From Haberlea rhodopensis (lineage: Eukaryota > Streptophyta > Magnoliopsida > Lamiales > Gesneriaceae), in the NCBI GenBank assembly GCA_907163345.1, contig CAJQUN010000399.1, forward strand, positions 1-64,000: DNA of 64,000 bases. The letters are read 5' to 3'. Within the stretch, counting starts at the first letter, position 1. Every line of letters starts with the position of its first letter. Made by a program: the position numbers and the translations under genes. This document shows, one piece after another, positions 46,401-57,450 of this stretch. The notes under the pieces are model-generated. The model was not told where the DNA came from, made no database searches, and saw nothing but the letters and a program-made list of their open reading frames with translations.

Positions 46401-47634
46401 GCACATGGAGGTGGGGTATACCATACTATTTCTGGGTTCCGGGATATGTTTTGGTATTAATATACCAGGTTTTCCGAACGGTAATTCGAGGATTGGAGGA
46501 TCATGGATTCATGACTTCTTCCTTGAGAGGAAGACGGTATTGTGATTCCTACCGGTTGAATCTTTTGGGGAGATTCGTTATTTTGGTTCGTGTGGTGGTG
46601 ATGTTGAAATCACACCCTTTGGTTTTGGTTTGTCAACCATCATTCTCCGTGGGGCGAGAATAATCGGGGTTTGACAGTTGGTTTTGGGATTTGGGTGTGA
46701 TTGGAGATACCCGAGTCTATTGCATTGTGTATGCATGTTGTGATTGGTGTTTGGGCATGTATGCCGTGAGTGTATACGAATGCCAATGTTATTTTGTTCA
46801 TTGTTGAACGTCGAGTTGTATGCTTGGTTTGGTGAATCTCCGGTGTGAGATTGTGGGACCTCGAGATCGGTAATCTCGCTGGCACGATGCATTCTGATGA
46901 ATGATCGTGAGGGTTGTTTGACTTCCCCGGAGGAGGGATTGTTGTGTTTTGAAACCATGGTAGTTCTTGCTGGTTAATTCGATAGCCTCCCTGTTTTAGG
47001 ATTGTAAAATCCCAGGATAGACAAGGGGTGGCCAGGACTCGGATTTGTTTGGTGTCGTGGTTGACACGCGTGGCGGGGATGCAAGTGATTGTTTTGCGTG
47101 ACCTCTGTGGAACTTGAGACTTTGTGGAGTCTTGAGGGTGTGTCGGGACCAAGATATGATTTCTTGGAACACACCGGTGTAAACATCCTCGGTGATGTGT
47201 TTTGTGTGGATCAGTGACCGTGGGTAACCCGGTCCGGGTTGCAAGTGGTGCAACTACTCCTTTGGAGGAGATGGGCTGGGAAGCGGAACCGGATTTTCTG
47301 TGAGTATACTGTCGTATGCTAGTAGTCCTCATCATAACGATGCGTGTTAAGCATCGTGGACAAGTAATGGAGATATCATGGAGAGATATCTATGTCGAGA
47401 TTAATGAAGGTTTGGTTGAGTTTCAGTCATGGTGGACTGACTTCTGGGACGATTCACGTCGAGGTATGTTGTTATCTTTCGGGTTGTATTGGTTTTGGCG
47501 GTTGCTCTATTTTAGGTCTTAGTGCGAGACTGGTATTCTCGCAGTTGTTAATTCGATTCTAAGGTGGTTCAGAATCGGGGTCTTGGCTTTGTTTTGTTTG
47601 TGTAGTCCTGGTGTTACGTGGAGTACACCGGTGC
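46401..47634 (+). other. hairpin-dense 3' internal segment of element D
   Basis: No recognisable protein; the long minus-strand open frame here matches nothing. It ends in the conserved hairpin and polypurine tract, so it is the 3' untranslated internal part of an LTR element. By eye it holds about 14 perfect inverted repeats with stems of at least 6 bp, most with loops of 10 nt or less. Examples are TGCGAGA/TCTCGCA (about 47523), CGATGC/GCATCG (about 47339), CCAAGA/TCTTGG (about 47149), CGAGAT/ATCTCG (about 46861) and CACGAT/ATCGTG enclosing CATTC/GAATG (about 46883). Several 5-bp ones lie between. Confidence 0.6.
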
Positions 47635-47670
47635 AATTTCGGGGACGAAATTTTATTAGTAGGGGATAAT
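47635..47670 (+). promoter_or_regulatory. hairpin plus polypurine tract (D)
   Basis: AATTTCGGGGACGAAATT is a 7-bp stem with loop GGGA. Compared with B and C, the outer G-C pair is replaced by A-T on both sides. GTAGGGGATAAT follows, then the LTR. Confidence 0.82.
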
Positions 47671-48002
47671 TGTGATGTCCGGGAATTAATGGTGTTAATC
47701 CCGGTGTAGTATTAATCCTGGATGGATTTTTTTAATTGTAGCAATTAGGAATTAATTGCGGTTTGGGTCTCCCGAGGTTGTTAGATTGGGCATTTGTGAT
47801 CGTTGGATCCAAAGGTTGAGATTGTATTCTCATTTTGGTGGAAAGCCTATGATTTGGGTTTTTAGTGGGACTTGGAGTCCGGGGTGCCTTGTGTTGGGGC
47901 CAGTCTGGGGATTTGATGTTGGAGGGTGAGTTTTTGAAAACAGATGATTTTTAATGAATCATGATGTATTTGCGGAGGTTTTGGTGTGTTGGGGTATTTT
48001 GC

Positions 48003-48010
48003 TATATATA
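48003..48010 (+). promoter_or_regulatory. TATA box of element D LTR
   Basis: TATATATA in TTTTGCTATATATACCCGTTGGACTCG; the matching site in the related solo LTR is at 56421-56428. Confidence 0.7.
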
Positions 48011-48402
48011 CCCGTTGGACTCGGGATTCCGTCATTTGGAATCCATTTCTCTCCTCTCCTCCCCCCTCTCACGCCACCTTCGCCCCAAACCCTTCCCCTT
48101 CCCTTTGGTTGAAGCAAAATCGTTAGAACTCGATTATGGGGGCCGGATTTCTTGAAGAAAGATAGGTAATATTCTTCTCCTCTCTTTGGCTTCAATTTGA
48201 TTGTGGTTTTGTGTTGTGTGGTTGAGTTTTGGGTTGGTTATGGCATTTGGGGGTTTTGGGTTAAAATCCAAAATGTTGATTTCAGTGTTTTCATGGAGTT
48301 TAATTGTTGTATTTGAGGCATTGAGGTGGTATGGGGTGTTGGTTTGGAGTTGGGTGTGAAAAACACCATTAGAACTCGAGTTTTTCGAAAAATCGCAGTC
48401 CG

Positions 48403-48608
48403 CGATCGATCTTGGCGAGGCGCCGATCGATCGCGACATGCTACTGGAATTTGTAGAAGATGTACAGTATCGGCGATCGATCGCGAAAAGGGGGCGATCG
48501 ATCGCGAGGGTCTCAGCGATCGATCGCGAGATGTGGCGATCGATCGCGGATTGATTTTTTCGGGCAGTAGGCTTGCGCGATCGATCGCGCCTGATGGGCG
48601 ATCGATCG
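48403..48608 (+). promoter_or_regulatory. array of eight GCGATCGATCGC palindromes (D)
   Basis: Copies start at 48403 (one mismatch), 48424, 48474, 48495, 48517, 48537, 48578 and 48599. Steps are 21, 50, 21, 22, 20, 41 and 21 bp, a 2-4-2 grouping. Confidence 0.9.
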
Positions 48609-49013
48609 CGGCACTGTTCACCTGCATGGATTTTCGAATATGTTGGAAAATGTTGGGATTTTGGAACCGAGGTCTAAAGGGCCGACTTCCGGAGTGTTGT
48701 TCACATTCCAATGAGAATGTTAGGCTTTTAAAATGGTTTGATTGGAACCAAGCTTATTAAACGGAATTTTTGGTTGGGTTTTTGGCTATCTGTTAATCAT
48801 ATAAAATGGAATATTTTGGGTAGTATGCATGCTTAGCCGGGGGGCTTTTATTTTGGTAATCGTCATGGATTGACGATATGATTGGGAGTCTTGAACGTGC
48901 GTGGGCACGTGATCGCATGCTTATTCTTGATTTTGAGTCGTTTATGTGTTTTAGCACATATTTCTCTAGGCATGGGACTCAAGGAAGGTTTGGCTTGGAC
49001 TACGGAGAATTAA

Positions 49014-49035
49014 GGTACGTGGGACGTACGAGCAT
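49014..49035 (+). promoter_or_regulatory. GGTACGT / ACGTACG box (D)
   Basis: GGTACGT, GGG, ACGTACGAGCAT: a shorter spacer than in A-C. Confidence 0.65.
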
Positions 49036-50257
49036 TAGCCTATTATAGTATTGCAACTGTAATATGCATGGTTTGTGATAATGGTATTAAATGGGCATTG
49101 GAATACATGGTGTATGGTAATTGTATTATATGGACATTACAATATCTGGCAGGTGGTCTGGCATGTGGTAATTACATTGGATAAATATTGAGATGCATGG
49201 TGCACTATATTTACTTCAAATGGATAATGATATGCATGGTAAACGGTCTTTGCCTTCAATGGATATATATATATATATATATTGGGAATCATACAGTGCC
49301 GCCTTCGAGCGAGCAATGATTCGGGATGCGGTCGCCATTGGGCGACCATCGGTTATGACGCCGCTATTGTTGAGCGTGCGCGAGGTTTAGTATGCCGCTA
49401 TTGTGGAGCGAGCAATGAAATAAGAACATGGAATTGTTGGTTAGATATATGCGATATCTATAGTCTTTTACATTATGTTCTTATCCCTTTGATTATGGAA
49501 CTGGTATAATAGAACGGTATTAGTTAATCTATGTGACGATTAACTGGCTTTGGGAATTTGATGAGTTTGGTTATTTTGAGAACAGGGACAATACAGGGGG
49601 ATCCCGGATGAGGGTATTGCCATCCAGGGAGTATCATTTAAATTATGGCATTTACATTCTGTAAATTATGAATTGCAATATTATTATTTTGTGATTGGTG
49701 GTATTGGTATGCTCACCCCGTGTGGGGGCTGTCTCTGTTGGGGCAGGTAACACAGGTGTAGCGGCTTTGGAGTCGAGCTCGGGCTTTTGGTTAGAGGTAC
49801 TTCCAGGATCGAGGTACCAGAGCTGGTTGGATGGACGCTCAGATCCAGTGTTGAGATCGAGTTGTGCTTGGAAGGTGCTTCCAGGATAGAAGTACCAGTA
49901 GCGGTATCCGGTATAGTGTTTTATGCATCAAATACACGTTTATTCATTGAGTACACCTTACGTGTATATGGGATGTATAAATGGGCTATGGCCTCTTTCT
50001 GTTCATTATGGTTGCATGCAATTAATTATGGAAATTGCTAAATGAACTAAGAGCATATTAGTGTATTATGTGGGTGCATGTTATGTGAATAATAATGGTA
50101 GGGGGAATTTGAATATTGGGAATTGAATGCAAGAAATTTTCTGGGTAGCATACGGTGTTGCACTTGCATAGGGTTTTTCCCCTGATGGTATGATTATATG
50201 CACTCATGGTATGGCTTAATGCACTAATTACGGGTTAAGGGCACGGGGGTCCTTACA

Positions 50258-51207
50258 GAATGACAAAAACAAATTCGGTGGTTAATCAAAGAACCAAAGT
50301 TACGCTCGTCTGATCAAAGAAATATCTGATTCGCTTGAGTTAATCGCATAAGAGATGTGAGATTTTCATATTCTTCACTATCGATGGGAAAAGTCAATCC
50401 CGCAAATAACATGACAGAAAGGTTACAATCCTGTGCAATCCACATTCAGGCTGGAGAGATTGATCAGAAATATTTCATGTAAGGAATTTGAGATATCTGT
50501 TTCGGATATTCAACACATCCTATTTTCATCGAAAGACTTTACAATTCGATCAAGAATTTGTCAAAGGATTCGACTCATCAAGTCCATGAAATATCAAAAA
50601 TTAGAATACTCGTGTGACATAATCATATGTCGAGTACACAAGATAGATTATAAGCAGCTCGTGGCTTCGGATTGACACCTGATACGATTCATAATGCAGA
50701 TTTTTTAGTAGACGTACAAAATCATCCTAAGATAATGAATCAGGTAAATCCTTAACATAAGACAATTATTTCAGTTGTCTAAATTCAATACCGAATCAAA
50801 GTCTCTATATCGTTATGCTTACAAATCGCATTGGAAGAAGTATCTTCAATAGTTTTACCAGTTCTATAATCTTCTCAAAACTTTATCACAAATGCACGGA
50901 GTCTATTCCGAGATAATATTCGGGTCCATGCAACTTCTATCCTTTAATATACCCAAACTTATCACTTCAGTTAACCTGATATCCATGATAGCTCCGAGCA
51001 CAAGTTCGTGTTCAACACTACTGTTGTGCGATCTCCAGATCTAGGTTCGTACCAATTCTACATTTTCAGAAATTTCAGCTTTGCTTGAAATAGATTCTAT
51101 AGTACTTTTACATAAGGTTCATATTAAGTCAGTTCATTAATGGTTTTCAAATATATTGAACCATTTTTAGCATTTATTTAATTATTTATGCGCATCGTTC
51201 AAATCAT
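50258..51207 (-). repeat. internal leader of minus-strand element F (part 1)
   Basis: AT-rich, non-coding. By position it belongs to the region downstream of the primer site of element F, which reads leftwards from 55210. It abuts the D LTR abruptly at 50257. No gag domain is recognisable on either strand. Confidence 0.4.
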
Positions 51208-51212
51208 GTCCG
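51208..51212. repeat. target-site duplication GTCCG (left)
   Basis: GTCCG here and at 52662-52666 brackets the copia-like solo LTR. Confidence 0.88.
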
Positions 51213-52661
51213 TGTTAGGAATCCGATCAAGCAAACGCAGCAGAAAATAAAATTTGGATTCCTAGCAAGGACCTATACAAAGTAATCATATCGAGATTGA
51301 TAAGAATCATACCCTTGTAGCGTGTTTGTAGCAGAATCCTCGTTGGAATACCACGAGTCACGAACAAAGATTTGCACCTTCGTCTCTACGGTATCCACAC
51401 GATCAAATCGAAATGGTGTTCAAGAACAAGTTGCTAGACTCGTTCTTAAACCAAAACTAAACTCACGGTTCAGAACCGATCAACGACAGCCGTTCAACCA
51501 CCAAGGGCGGCCGTGAGGTTCACGGCTTTGGAGTGAGACGGCCGATCACTTTAGAGTGGCTACTAGGTTTTGTTTTTGAATAATTAACTCTTAATTCTCA
51601 AAACCTTAATTAGTTTATTATATATTAGATTTAACTAAAAAGGCTTTCCAAAAGCCTTATTGGCCCATACCCAATATATTAATTAAATCCATATATCTAA
51701 TATTTGTAATTAAGACTCTTCTTAATTAATTAATTCATCCAATTTTATCTCCCTTTATCGATTTAATCTTTTGTGCGACCCGATAGGATCTTGCAATGTT
51801 GGCAGTGACATAAAAGCTAATTTTATGTCACAAGCAATGAGCGGTATCTAGCAACACATCAAGGCTACCCAAATTACAAGAATGTCATTGACTCGACATA
51901 ACCTACGGACCGTGATAATATTAACCATGTAACTTAATCCCTTTGTCCAATGTGTTTAGATTGAACACAAGTCATGGAATAGTCATACTCGTATATTCAA
52001 TCTTTTATTTCTTGATCCCCAAGTAGAACTAGAATAAACGAATAAGCTCGATATCACATATCGACTCATTCGAGCAATGCCATGCATTTTAGTCTTACTT
52101 GATCAGGGGCCTAAACACTTCTCCTGTTATATAGGAGGGACAAATCATTTCTTGATCTCTCAACATCCCTCTACATAATTCGTGGTGTATCCAATGATTG
52201 TCTTTATAGTAACGTTTGACAATATCAAGATACATGACTCCTTATGTTGGGATCTCTGGTGATCTCAAGTCGTAAGGATTACATACATTATTATCACTAT
52301 GAGAATTTCTTATGACGTTCATATAACTATCCATGAAGCATTCTCATGGTGGGTCTGTCCAGTACATCGTTCACTAACATGCACCCATGTGTTGATTTGA
52401 TATCTCATATCTGTGAACAATTCATCAACCAAAACATACTAGTCTCAATGCATTATCATTATCCCGATTGATGATAATACTTGACTAGGGACAATCTTTA
52501 AGAACAATACGATATTATTCTAAGGACATTAACTTATATATTAGTTCATGTTACACAGATACTCGAATAATATATAATAATAAATTACCATTAACAAAAT
52601 CATAATACATTGTATGTCATAAACAATCATCTAATGAGTTGTCTTAGGGCATATCCCAACA
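51213..52661 (-). mobile_element. solo LTR, Ty1/copia-like, minus orientation
   Basis: On the minus strand it begins TGTTGGGATATGCCCTAAGA and ends GGAATCCTAACA (1449 bp). The start is typical of a common plant Ty1/copia LTR family, and GTCCG duplications are perfect. No internal domain remains. It has no CGATCGATCG array, unlike the Ty3/gypsy LTRs around it. Confidence 0.88.
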
Positions 52662-52666
52662 GTCCG
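52662..52666. repeat. target-site duplication GTCCG (right)
   Basis: Right copy of 51208-51212. Confidence 0.88.
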
Positions 52667-53220
52667 GATGTACAATCTATGAGTCACAGCATTTGTGCTT
52701 CATCTATGTTATTAACACATAACAACTTAAGAGCTCAATCCTGTATTACGTCATCTCAGTCAAATTATGAAGTATCCAATACAGAAGGAATTTCGACTTA
52801 GACATCATGTCCTAAAATTCACATATTCATATAAATCAATTAACATCGAACTACTTATTGAAAATAATGTTCTATAGGTTCGATCATACTTCAAATTAGC
52901 CATCTCAGCATTAAATTTCATTTCAAAATTTTGAGATACATGGGAATTTATCTGAAGGATAAGACTTCCCAAAGGCTCTCGATCTATATCTCATATATTT
53001 GTATTTTCTCAACATCTCATGATGTTTTTATACAACTCAATCTTGGTTACACTATCAAATCTATATTTCATTTCATCAAAGCTAGCATCTAACTATGTTT
53101 CCATACAACATATTCGTTAGTTCATTCTTTTTACTTTTTGTGAAACTGTCATATTTTTAACTCATTTGTCATAGTCATATCTCATTCTTTTCCAGCATTG
53201 CAATGCCGAAATCAAAATGG
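52667..53220 (-). repeat. internal leader of element F (part 2)
   Basis: AT-rich non-coding DNA that continues the element F leader between two solo LTR insertions. Nothing else recognisable. Confidence 0.35.
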
Positions 53221-53225
53221 CTCTA
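53221..53225. repeat. target-site duplication CTCTA (left)
   Basis: CTCTA here and at 54727-54731 brackets the Athila/Tat-like solo LTR. Confidence 0.85.
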
Positions 53226-54726
53226 TGATGTGACTAGAAATAGACACATCTATTGCGTTTAATTGTCTACGATTTGGTAGGTTTTGATGGATAATTTGAT
53301 ACGTATACTACCTAATCGTGTATTTGTGTAATTGTAGGTACAATCGAAGAAAACGAGCTAAAAATGATGTATAAAGACCAAGAAAAGACATGGACATGAC
53401 AATGACTCAAAGTTGATCAAGAAAAGGGCAAAAACGTAATTTTGGAGGTGGTGATCGATCGCATGGAAGAGGCAATCGATCGCCTATGGACAGAAACTTT
53501 TGCATCAAATTTGAAGAAGCAGCGATCGATCGCCATATTCAGCGATCGATCGCCTGAGGCTACTGGAGGGAAGCGATCGATCGCCACTTTATAGCGATCG
53601 ATCGCCTCAAGCATTTTGCCGAAAAAAATAAATAAGCGATCGATCGCCACATTCATAGTGATCGATCGCCGAAGAGTCCGAGAATTAGGAAATTAGGTCT
53701 TTTACCATGTTTAAAAGATTGTAACCTATTTTATCAGCCACCAACCCCATAACTCGTTTTTATCACCTCTTTTTAGAAAGAATTCCATACTTTAGAATAT
53801 TGTTAGGTTTTTAGATTAAATTTCTTTGAAGTTTTATCAAGAACAATGCGAAGAACGGAATCGGAATCGACAAACCAGAATCGTGATTCCTCTTAGTAAT
53901 TTCTTTCCCTTTATTTATTTAATGATTTCGAACCATATTTTGTTTATTTTGGATTCAATTATGCTAGGCTAAACCCTTAGATTCTTGGTTTAAGGGATAC
54001 TTGCTTTTGGAATTGAATCTCTTGTGAGAATTTTGATTTGTTTTGTGAATTTAATTTCGATTTCAATCCTGTTTCTTGGTATCGATTTCAATGATTTTTG
54101 TGTTTGTTTATTAGATTGATCACCTAGTATTCATATGCATAATCGACAGCTAATTAAGAAGCAACTAAGATTAATAATTACCGCTGTAGGTGTTATTGAA
54201 TTCTTAGGAGAAACGATTGGGTAATCAATAATTAACGGATGTAGTTTTTATTGATTAGATTTATCGACTTCACTAGTTTTGAAATCTATCATTGATTTAA
54301 TCATTAACAGATGTAGTTTTGATTAGAGATTTGATAAGGGTCGGATTGAATGCTGTTTTCTCTTTGACTATGATTAAGGTGGATAGGAATTAAATTTCCA
54401 ATCAATAAATAATTGAAAGAATTCGAATGTTAATGGTTTGATGATCGAGAGAGAATTTTCCAAAAGTAAAGTTGACCGACAACCAAGAATCGTTTCACTC
54501 TCATAAGTTTAATTCGTTTTAGTTAATCTCGTTAATTAGTTTAATTTTTAGAATTTACTTAGTAGTAATCATTAAACCCAAAAACCCCCCTTTTTTACCA
54601 TTCATTTTTTTATTGGCACGAAAAAGTACTACCTTCCCTGTGGGATCGATCCCTACTCTCGCTACTACATACTTTTGTTATTAACTTGAGAAGGGTTAAT
54701 ATTGGCGTACGCGATAAGCGCTACCA
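53226..54726 (+). mobile_element. solo LTR, Athila/Tat-like
   Basis: 1501 bp, TGATGTGACTAGAAATAGAC to AAGCGCTACCA, with perfect CTCTA duplications. The distal CCTTCCCTGTGGGATCGATCC segment is typical of Athila/Tat LTRs. It carries eight palindromes at 53452-53668. No internal region remains. Confidence 0.85.
53452..53668 (+). promoter_or_regulatory. array of eight GCGATCGATCGC palindromes (Athila/Tat solo LTR)
   Basis: Copies start at 53452, 53473, 53523, 53543, 53574, 53595, 53637 and 53659. Steps are 21, 50, 20, 31, 21, 42 and 22 bp: four pairs. Confidence 0.9.
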
Positions 54727-54731
54727 CTCTA
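54727..54731. repeat. target-site duplication CTCTA (right)
   Basis: Right copy of 53221-53225. Confidence 0.85.
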
Positions 54732-55198
54732 TGTCCTAGAGATATCTCAATCCCTTCAAGGACTCTCATTTCAATTATCTCATAATTCAATCGATAATGT
54801 TATTCGCAACAGGTTCCAGAGCAACTTCATTACTCAATGACCTCAAACTCATTAAATTGTATCAACAAGTTAAAATATTTGTGATATGCATACTCTTCAT
54901 GTATGTATTCAATCTAATGTAGCAGTCGTTCAATAATGACAGGTTTCGTAGGTGCTCAAGTGTAAACTCTTTCCCTACAAAGTTTTATCAAACATAAACA
55001 GTAATGTATCGATATCGTGGTCAATATCAATACTACACGACTCAGCATACTCAAATATAAATCACTTATTGACATCAACTATTTCACTCCAAAGTATGTA
55101 AGAGCAAATAGGTCAAATATTTCAACACATACGCACATGTTCATTCTTGCCTATTCAAAGTGTACAAAAGACTCAAAAGTAGAGCATTCCTAGTTTTT
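54732..55198 (-). repeat. internal leader of element F (part 3)
   Basis: Non-coding, directly downstream (minus strand) of the F primer site. No gag ATG is identifiable. Confidence 0.4.
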
Positions 55199-55210
55199 GC
55201 TGTGATACCA
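55199..55210 (-). other. primer-binding site of element F (tRNA-Met type)
   Basis: On the minus strand TGGTATCACAGC follows an LTR end CCTCACA after two bases. It matches the tRNA-iMet site of A and B at 11 of 12 positions (G to C at position 9). Confidence 0.75.
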
Positions 55211-56082
55211 ACTGTGAGGACCCGTTCCTAATCAAGTGTTTAATTATCACACAAAGATTATTTATTCGTAAACAGCGGAGATTATTTAAAAATTCTGCCA
55301 ACAAGTGGCTCTAAAAATTTCGGCATGACCCCCCGCACGAGGGACATACCAAAAAAATGAAAACACCAATACTATCATTGTAGCAAGTAAATACATAATA
55401 CCATAACATGCATCATAGGCCCTCAGCACATAATCCATACTAAAAATATTTACATCATACCATAGCATGCACAATAAGTCTCCAACACACATTTCATACT
55501 TAAAATATTTACATAAAACAATCAGCAGTAAGTACACACCGAATATTAACAAATATTCAAGACTGAACTGAAGTAAACTTCATTTACATATTTATATATT
55601 CTAGGACACACCCTGGTAAAATTAAACTATCCTACCACTGGGAAAAGGACAAAAGAAACAACCTCATGCCCACTTTGGGAGGTTACCTGTAATACCTGTC
55701 ATTGTCCACACACAAAGACAATTACAGCCCCTAGGGGGTGAGCCAAAGCCCAATATGAAACTATCAAGTAATTACAACATGCATCTATAAAATGTGTTAT
55801 ATAATGTAATGCAGTGCAATGTAACGCAATGCATGTAATGTACAATGGAACGAAATCTCAAGATACCAAAATATTGGAGTCCAAAGAAAGGTATCGTCAA
55901 TCAATATCAAGCTCGAGCAGAGGGTGACAACACACACACTTTGCGCTAGGAGAATCATCGTGATGTGCTCATCATCCCGCGTGTCTAGGTACGATAGCAA
56001 CGCGCGTGACTACAGTTGACCTAAACTGTCTATCATCGACGTGCCCATCGTCCCCGACACTCAGAGTAAATCAACTCAGTCA

Positions 56083-56087
56083 TCATC
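56083..56087. repeat. target-site duplication TCATC (left)
   Basis: TCATC here and at 58463-58467 brackets the solo LTR inserted in the F LTR. Confidence 0.9.
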
Positions 56088-56420
56088 TGTGATGCCCGGG
56101 GATTAATGGTGTTAACCCCGATGTGGTAATAATCCTTAATGGATTTTTAATTGTGGCAATTAGGAATTAATTACGGTTTTGGGTCTCCCGAGGTTGTTAA
56201 ATCGAGCATTTGGGATCGTTGGATCCAAAGGTTGAGATTGTATTCTCATTTTGGTGGAAAACCTATGAGATGGGTTTTTAGTGGGACTTGGAGTCCGGGG
56301 TGCTTTATGTTGGGGCTGGTATGGGGATTTGATGTTGGAGAGAGAGTTTTTGAAAAAAAGATGATTTTTTATGAATCATGATGTATTTGTGGAGGTATTG
56401 GTATTTTGGAGCATTTTTGC

Positions 56421-56428
56421 TATATATA
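56421..56428 (+). promoter_or_regulatory. TATA box of solo LTR
   Basis: TATATATA in the same context as 48003 (TTTTTGC before, CC AGTTGGACTCG after). Confidence 0.68.
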
Positions 56429-56846
56429 CCAGTTGGACTCGAGATTTCCGTCATTTGGCACGGAATCACTTCTCTCACTCTCTTCTTCCTCTCTTATCGC
56501 CCAACCCCTTCTTTCCCTAACCCTCATCCTTTCTCTTTGGAGAAAAATGACCGGAGGCTCGGTTTAGGAGCCGGATTCTTCGAAGATAAGTTGGTAATCT
56601 CCTCCCCCTCGCTTTATCTTCGTTTTGATTGTGTTTTGGTTGAGTTTTGGGTTTGGGTTTGGGTTGGTTTGGGTGATTTTGGTGAATATCATTTATCTTT
56701 TGGGTTTGTTTTAATTTGAGTTTAACACCCTTGTTGGAGGTTCTTGTATGTGGTTTTGTTGTGGATTTGAGTTGGGAGAAGTTGGGGTGTGATTTGTGGA
56801 GGTTTTAAGCTTTCAAAAATGGAGATTTTCGAGTTGCAGGGTATGG

Positions 56847-57032
56847 CGATCGATCGCCCGAAGCAGGCAATTAATCGCATGCGAGCAGTAGGCTTTTCAT
56901 CGAGGTAGCGATCGATCGCCACTTTTGAGCGACCGATCGCCTCGCGCCAGTAAGGTCTGGTGATCGATCGCTATATCGAGCGATCGATCGCCAAGGGGCT
57001 AGCGATCGATCGCCCGGTATAGCGATCGATCG
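56847..57032 (+). promoter_or_regulatory. array of eight GCGATCGATCGC palindromes (D-family solo LTR)
   Basis: Copies start at 56847, 56868 (CAATTAATCG), 56909, 56930 (CGACCGATCG), 56961, 56981, 57003 and 57023. Steps are 21, 41, 21, 31, 20, 22 and 20 bp. The grouping differs from the related LTR at 48403, but each step remains near a multiple of 10.4. Confidence 0.88.
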
Positions 57033-57428
57033 CCAGCAGGTGATTTTTGTTTTTCTTGGCTTTTTCGTGGGATTTTGGATTTGCGACTTAAATGGTCGAC
57101 TCCCGGGGCAATGTTTACATTCCAATGGGAATGCTAGGCTTTTAAAATGATTTGGTTGGAGCCAAGTTAAATTAAACGGAACTCTCGGTTGAGTTTTTGG
57201 CTATCTTTTAAACGTTTTAAATGGAATATTTTTGGGTGTTATGCATGCCTAGCAGGGGGCTTTTATTTTGGTAATTGTCATGGATTGACGATGGGTTTTG
57301 AGGTTGCTAACGTGCGTGGGCACGTGATTGCATGCTTTTACTTGATTGTGAGTTGTTTATGTGTTTTAGCACATATTTCTCGAGGCATGGAACTCAAGCA
57401 AGGTTTGGCTTGGACTACGGAAACTTAA

Positions 57429-57450
57429 GGTACGTGTAACGTACGAGCAT
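57429..57450 (+). promoter_or_regulatory. GGTACGT / ACGTACG box (solo LTR)
   Basis: GGTACGT, GTA, ACGTACGAGCAT; same spacing as at 49014. Confidence 0.65.

Larger units (their letters stand above)
40898..50257 (+). mobile_element. chimaeric chromovirus cluster (C/D), no target duplication
   Basis: Composite of an LTR start (40898-about 41345), a pol pseudogene (41372-44609), a 3' LTR of another family without its end (44681-about 46400), the 3' internal segment of a third element (about 46400-47670) and that element's 3' LTR (47671-50257). The pentamers outside (TTATG and GAATG) do not match. The LTR types at 40898, 44681 and 47671 differ from one another, so the block arose by deletions or recombination between elements rather than one insertion. 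Confidence 0.8.
47671..50257 (+). repeat. 3' LTR of element D
   Basis: 2587 bp, TGTGATGTCC to GGTCCTTACA. TATATATA at 48003-48010; donor-like GATAG|GTAATA at 48166; array of eight palindromes; GGTACGT box at 49014; CCGCT/GAGCG repeats 49300-49415; a CTGTTGGGGCAG|GTAA acceptor-like site near 49745. The same family as the solo LTR at 56088. The sequence after 50257 is unrelated. Confidence 0.88.

Noticed and set aside
46640..47335. 231-codon minus-strand open frame
   Set aside because: Pro/Thr/His-rich without recognisable domain, antisense to the 3' internal segment of element D; more likely due to the hairpin-rich composition.
40893..50262. Single retrotransposon with target duplication spanning 40898-50257
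   Set aside because: Flanking pentamers TTATG and GAATG do not match, and the LTR types at the two ends differ.
56378..56719. 113-codon open frame
   Set aside because: Covers the TATA and leader of the solo LTR at 56088; hydrophobic low-complexity translation with no conserved match in the sister LTR frame.
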